Below the pieces are notes generated by a model that was not told the origin of the DNA, did not search any database, and saw only the letters and a program-made list of their open reading frames with translations. 64,000 bases of DNA from Bog-950 sp044225825 (GTDB lineage Bacteria > Bacteroidota > Bacteroidia > Chitinophagales > LD1): assembly GCA_044225825.1 (NCBI GenBank), contig JBGAIB010000009.1:84263-148262 (forward strand). Reading direction: 5' to 3'. Positions 61,692-64,000 of the stretch are shown here, one piece after another (position 1 is the first letter of the stretch; every line of letters begins with the position of its first letter). Both the position numbers and the translations under genes were made by a program.

Positions 61692-64000
61692 ATGAAGAAA
61701 ATTTTATTCTTCCTCGCCGGCTTACTTACTCTGTTAACAGTAAGCGCTCAATCCGTAACCGTTACTCAGCCTAACGGCGGAGAGGTGTTGTATGGTTGCC
61801 AAACCTATCAAATCAAGTGGACCTCCAGTGGTGTTTCCAACTTATGGAACATTGACTACTCGCTGAACAACGGCGCTATCTGGACTTCGGTAGCTACCCA
61901 AATTAACATAACCAATGGCCAGTATAACTGGACCGTGCCTATGGTTGCCAGTAACCAGGTAAAAGTGCGTGTGCGCGACTATAGCGACACCACTAAGCAG
62001 GATATTAGCGATGCTGTATTTACGATTCAGCTGCCAATTACTATTACTTCTCCTAACGGTGGAGAGAACTGGCAGGGTCTTTCGGTCCATAATATAGCGT
62101 GGACACCGGCAGGAACTTCCGGGTTCTTTAATATTTACTATTCAGTTGATAACGGCTCAACTTTTACAACAATAGCTACGAACGTGGCGGCTAACAACTA
62201 TAACTGGACAGTTCCAAACAACCCAAGCACACAGGCGTTAATAAAAGTTACAGATGCCACAACCTCCTGCCAATTAGACCTTTCCAATGCAGTATTTACC
62301 ATTTCGCCGGCTAAACCTATCCTCCTAACTCCAAACGGTGGCGAAATATGGACCATTGATGCCAGCAGGAATATTACCTGGACAACGAATACCTTCTATA
62401 CAACGGTTAAATTGGAATACTCAACCGATAATGGCGTTACCTACAACTTAATCAACGGCGCAGCGCCTAATACCGGCACCTATGCATGGGTGATACCTAA
62501 TACACCAACAACCCAAGCTCTTGTACGCGCAAGCAACTCTACCGGCTCTACTATAAGCGACACAAGCAATGCTCCGTTCACCATTCAATTACCGAGCAAC
62601 TTTTTGACTTCACCTAACGGTGGCGAGGTATGGCGCAGCGGCAATACGCACACCATAACATGGGACAACACTGTTTTTGCTTCAAATGTTAAAATTGAGT
62701 ACTCCCTGAATAATGGTAGCAGTTGGTCGAGCATTACAACCAACACGAGCAACACAGGTAGCTACAGTTGGACCATCCCCCAAATGCTTACCAGTACACA
62801 AGCTTTAATACGTATAACTAACTTAACCCTGAGTACCATAGTTGATACGAGCAATGCCGTATTTACTATCAAGGCACCGATCACAGTAGATTACCCGAAT
62901 GTAGTAGCGGATACTTCAACAGGTTGCGGCACGGTGAACATACAGTGGAGCAAGAGCAGCGCCTTTGAGAACTACAACACCAGCACCACCACTACGTACC
63001 GTAACTTTTACGAGTTATACTATAGCGTAAATGGTGTATGGAACAGCATAACTACCGTATACAATAGCTATGGCACGGATTACTACAACTATAGCTGGAC
63101 GGCCCCTGACCTTGCCCCGGGAACCTATAAGATCGTAATAGTAGGCCGCTGGAACACCTATTTATACGGCAGCAACCCACCTACATACTGGGTAGACAGC
63201 AGTGACTTCAACATCCCGGTAAAGAACCCGAGCGGCACTATCGTAGTAACCAATCCTAACGGAGGCGTTACCCTGAATGCCTTAACGAACTACAACATAA
63301 CCTGGACGGCGAGTGGTACTTCCGGCTTTTTCGATGTTCTTTACAGTGTTAACGGCGGAACAAGTTATTCAACCCTTGTATCGAACATAACTGGCAACAG
63401 CTACAACTGGAACGTAAATAACAACCCGAGCACGAACGTATATGTAAGAGTAAGGGATAACCAGAACCAGTGCCGCAAGGATGCCAGCAATGCAGCCAAC
63501 ACGATAGTAGCAGCTACACCCGTATTAACCAGCCCTAACGGTGGCGAAGTATGGAAGGTGAACAGCAGCCAGAACATAACGTGGAACACGGCTACTATAT
63601 ATGGCCAGGTATTTATCGAATATAGTGTGGACAATGGTTCAACATGGAACGTGGTTGTAGCTAGCACTTCTAATACCGGCTCCTATGCATGGACTGTACC
63701 GAACTTAATTACCAACCAGGCATTGATCCGCATCAGCAATGTAGGCAACCCGTCTATCAGCGATGTAAGCAATGCGGTATTCACCATCAACTTACCAACG
63801 CCGCTATTAACCAGCCCTAACGGCGGTGAAGTATGGCGCAGCGATAACCAGCAGACGATAACCTGGGATGCGAGCACAGTAGCGAGCAACGTACAGATAG
63901 AATACAGTGTAAACAACGGTGCGACCTGGAGCAACGTAGTATCCAGCACCTCTAACACAGGCAGCTACACCTGGAACGTTCCTAAAATACTGAGCACTAC
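61692..64000 (+). CDS. Large secreted protein of about 90-residue repeats (3' partial)
   Basis: The frame is open from ATG 61692 to the right edge, 769 codons so far, so the protein is truncated by the window. Signal peptide MKKILFFLAGLLTLLTVSA, then beta-sandwich repeats beginning PNGGE and ending SDVSNAVFTI, with ITW, IEYSVDNG and NTGSYAWTVP inside. This is the Ser/Thr-rich Kre9/Knh1-like (GPI-anchored-type) repeat seen in Bacteroidota surface proteins, often ending in a T9SS domain beyond the edge. No catalytic part is visible. Probably an adhesin or scaffold. Confidence 0.85.
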   Translation, partial: MKKILFFLAGLLTLLTVSAQSVTVTQPNGGEVLYGCQTYQIKWTSSGVSNLWNIDYSLNNGAIWTSVATQINITNGQYNWTVPMVASNQVKVRVRDYSDTTKQDISDAVFTIQLPITITSPNGGENWQGLSVHNIAWTPAGTSGFFNIYYSVDNGSTFTTIATNVAANNYNWTVPNNPSTQALIKVTDATTSCQLDLSNAVFTISPAKPILLTPNGGEIWTIDASRNITWTTNTFYTTVKLEYSTDNGVTYNLINGAAPNTGTYAWVIPNTPTTQALVRASNSTGSTISDTSNAPFTIQLPSNFLTSPNGGEVWRSGNTHTITWDNTVFASNVKIEYSLNNGSSWSSITTNTSNTGSYSWTIPQMLTSTQALIRITNLTLSTIVDTSNAVFTIKAPITVDYPNVVADTSTGCGTVNIQWSKSSAFENYNTSTTTTYRNFYELYYSVNGVWNSITTVYNSYGTDYYNYSWTAPDLAPGTYKIVIVGRWNTYLYGSNPPTYWVDSSDFNIPVKNPSGTIVVTNPNGGVTLNALTNYNITWTASGTSGFFDVLYSVNGGTSYSTLVSNITGNSYNWNVNNNPSTNVYVRVRDNQNQCRKDASNAANTIVAATPVLTSPNGGEVWKVNSSQNITWNTATIYGQVFIEYSVDNGSTWNVVVASTSNTGSYAWTVPNLITNQALIRISNVGNPSISDVSNAVFTINLPTPLLTSPNGGEVWRSDNQQTITWDASTVASNVQIEYSVNNGATWSNVVSSTSNTGSYTWNVPKILST
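61770..64000 (+). repeat. Intragenic repeats, about 280 bp, eight units
   Basis: PNGGE-type unit starts fall near 61770, 62052, 62333, 62612, 62888 (degenerate PNVVAD), 63256, 63532 and 63816. Unit five is longer and has lost the motif. Units seven and eight are the most alike, suggesting recent duplication. Confidence 0.85.

Overview
The window looks like a chromosomal segment of a Bacteroidota bacterium, most likely in the Chitinophagales/Sphingobacteriia part of the phylum. The evidence is type IX secretion (T9SS) C-terminal sorting domains, TAnnTTTG-type -7 promoter elements, few obvious Shine-Dalgarno sites, and many families typical of the phylum (DUF2723, DUF3943, WG repeats, orphan two-component propellers, YHYH, DUF7452-like tails). 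No phage, integrase, transposase or CRISPR array was seen, so this is mostly ordinary chromosome with several accessory modules.

Layout. 0-5 kb: the end of a T9SS-sorted protein, an ECF sigma factor with a small zinc-finger partner, an alcohol dehydrogenase with a GreA-like protein, small conserved proteins and a repeat-bearing intergenic region. 4.7-7.8 kb: tyrosine/homogentisate catabolism (hmgA-hppD) followed by a DUF3943 gene. 8-15 kb: a very large multi-PAS histidine kinase, a C-x4-CH lipoprotein and two secreted proteins. 15-19 kb: tRNA-Gln among repeats and hairpins, a papain-like protease translationally coupled to a TPR-adenylate cyclase, and a lipoprotein. 19-23 kb: a DUF2723 membrane protein related to TMEM260-type O-mannosyltransferases.

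23-34 kb is a complete Kdp potassium-uptake locus on the minus strand: an NtrC-type response regulator, a 124-aa protein of unknown role, a 27-aa membrane peptide, kdpF (26 aa), kdpA, kdpB, kdpC, an outer-membrane porin, a truncated kdpD and a separate histidine kinase. Just upstream of the operon I see a sigma-54-like -24/-12 element. About 130-155 bp further upstream lie two palindromes sharing the same core and spaced 22 bp apart, which suggests enhancer-type control of kdp in place of the classical KdpE scheme.

34-51 kb: an ECF sigma factor; uvrA (TTG start, first zinc-knuckle cysteine pair missing); a 1703-aa coiled-coil protein with an OmpA-like C-terminus and about 40 D-S-hydrophobic motifs; a cupredoxin lipoprotein; an ArnT-like glycosyltransferase; a beta-propeller protein; and a tail-like secreted protein. 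An operon of a YHYH protein, an MbnP-like protein and an MbnH-like di-heme peroxidase closes this stretch. 51.7-57.2 kb: jetA-jetB-jetC, an SMC-like complex of the Wadjet/MksBEF class with no jetD nuclease gene beside it. 57-64 kb: a GH1 beta-glucosidase, an SDR, an epimerase-like dehydrogenase, a CPBP membrane protein, and the start of a large secreted protein of about 90-residue repeats that runs off the right edge.

All calls come from reading the sequence and from memory of protein families. No database search was run.
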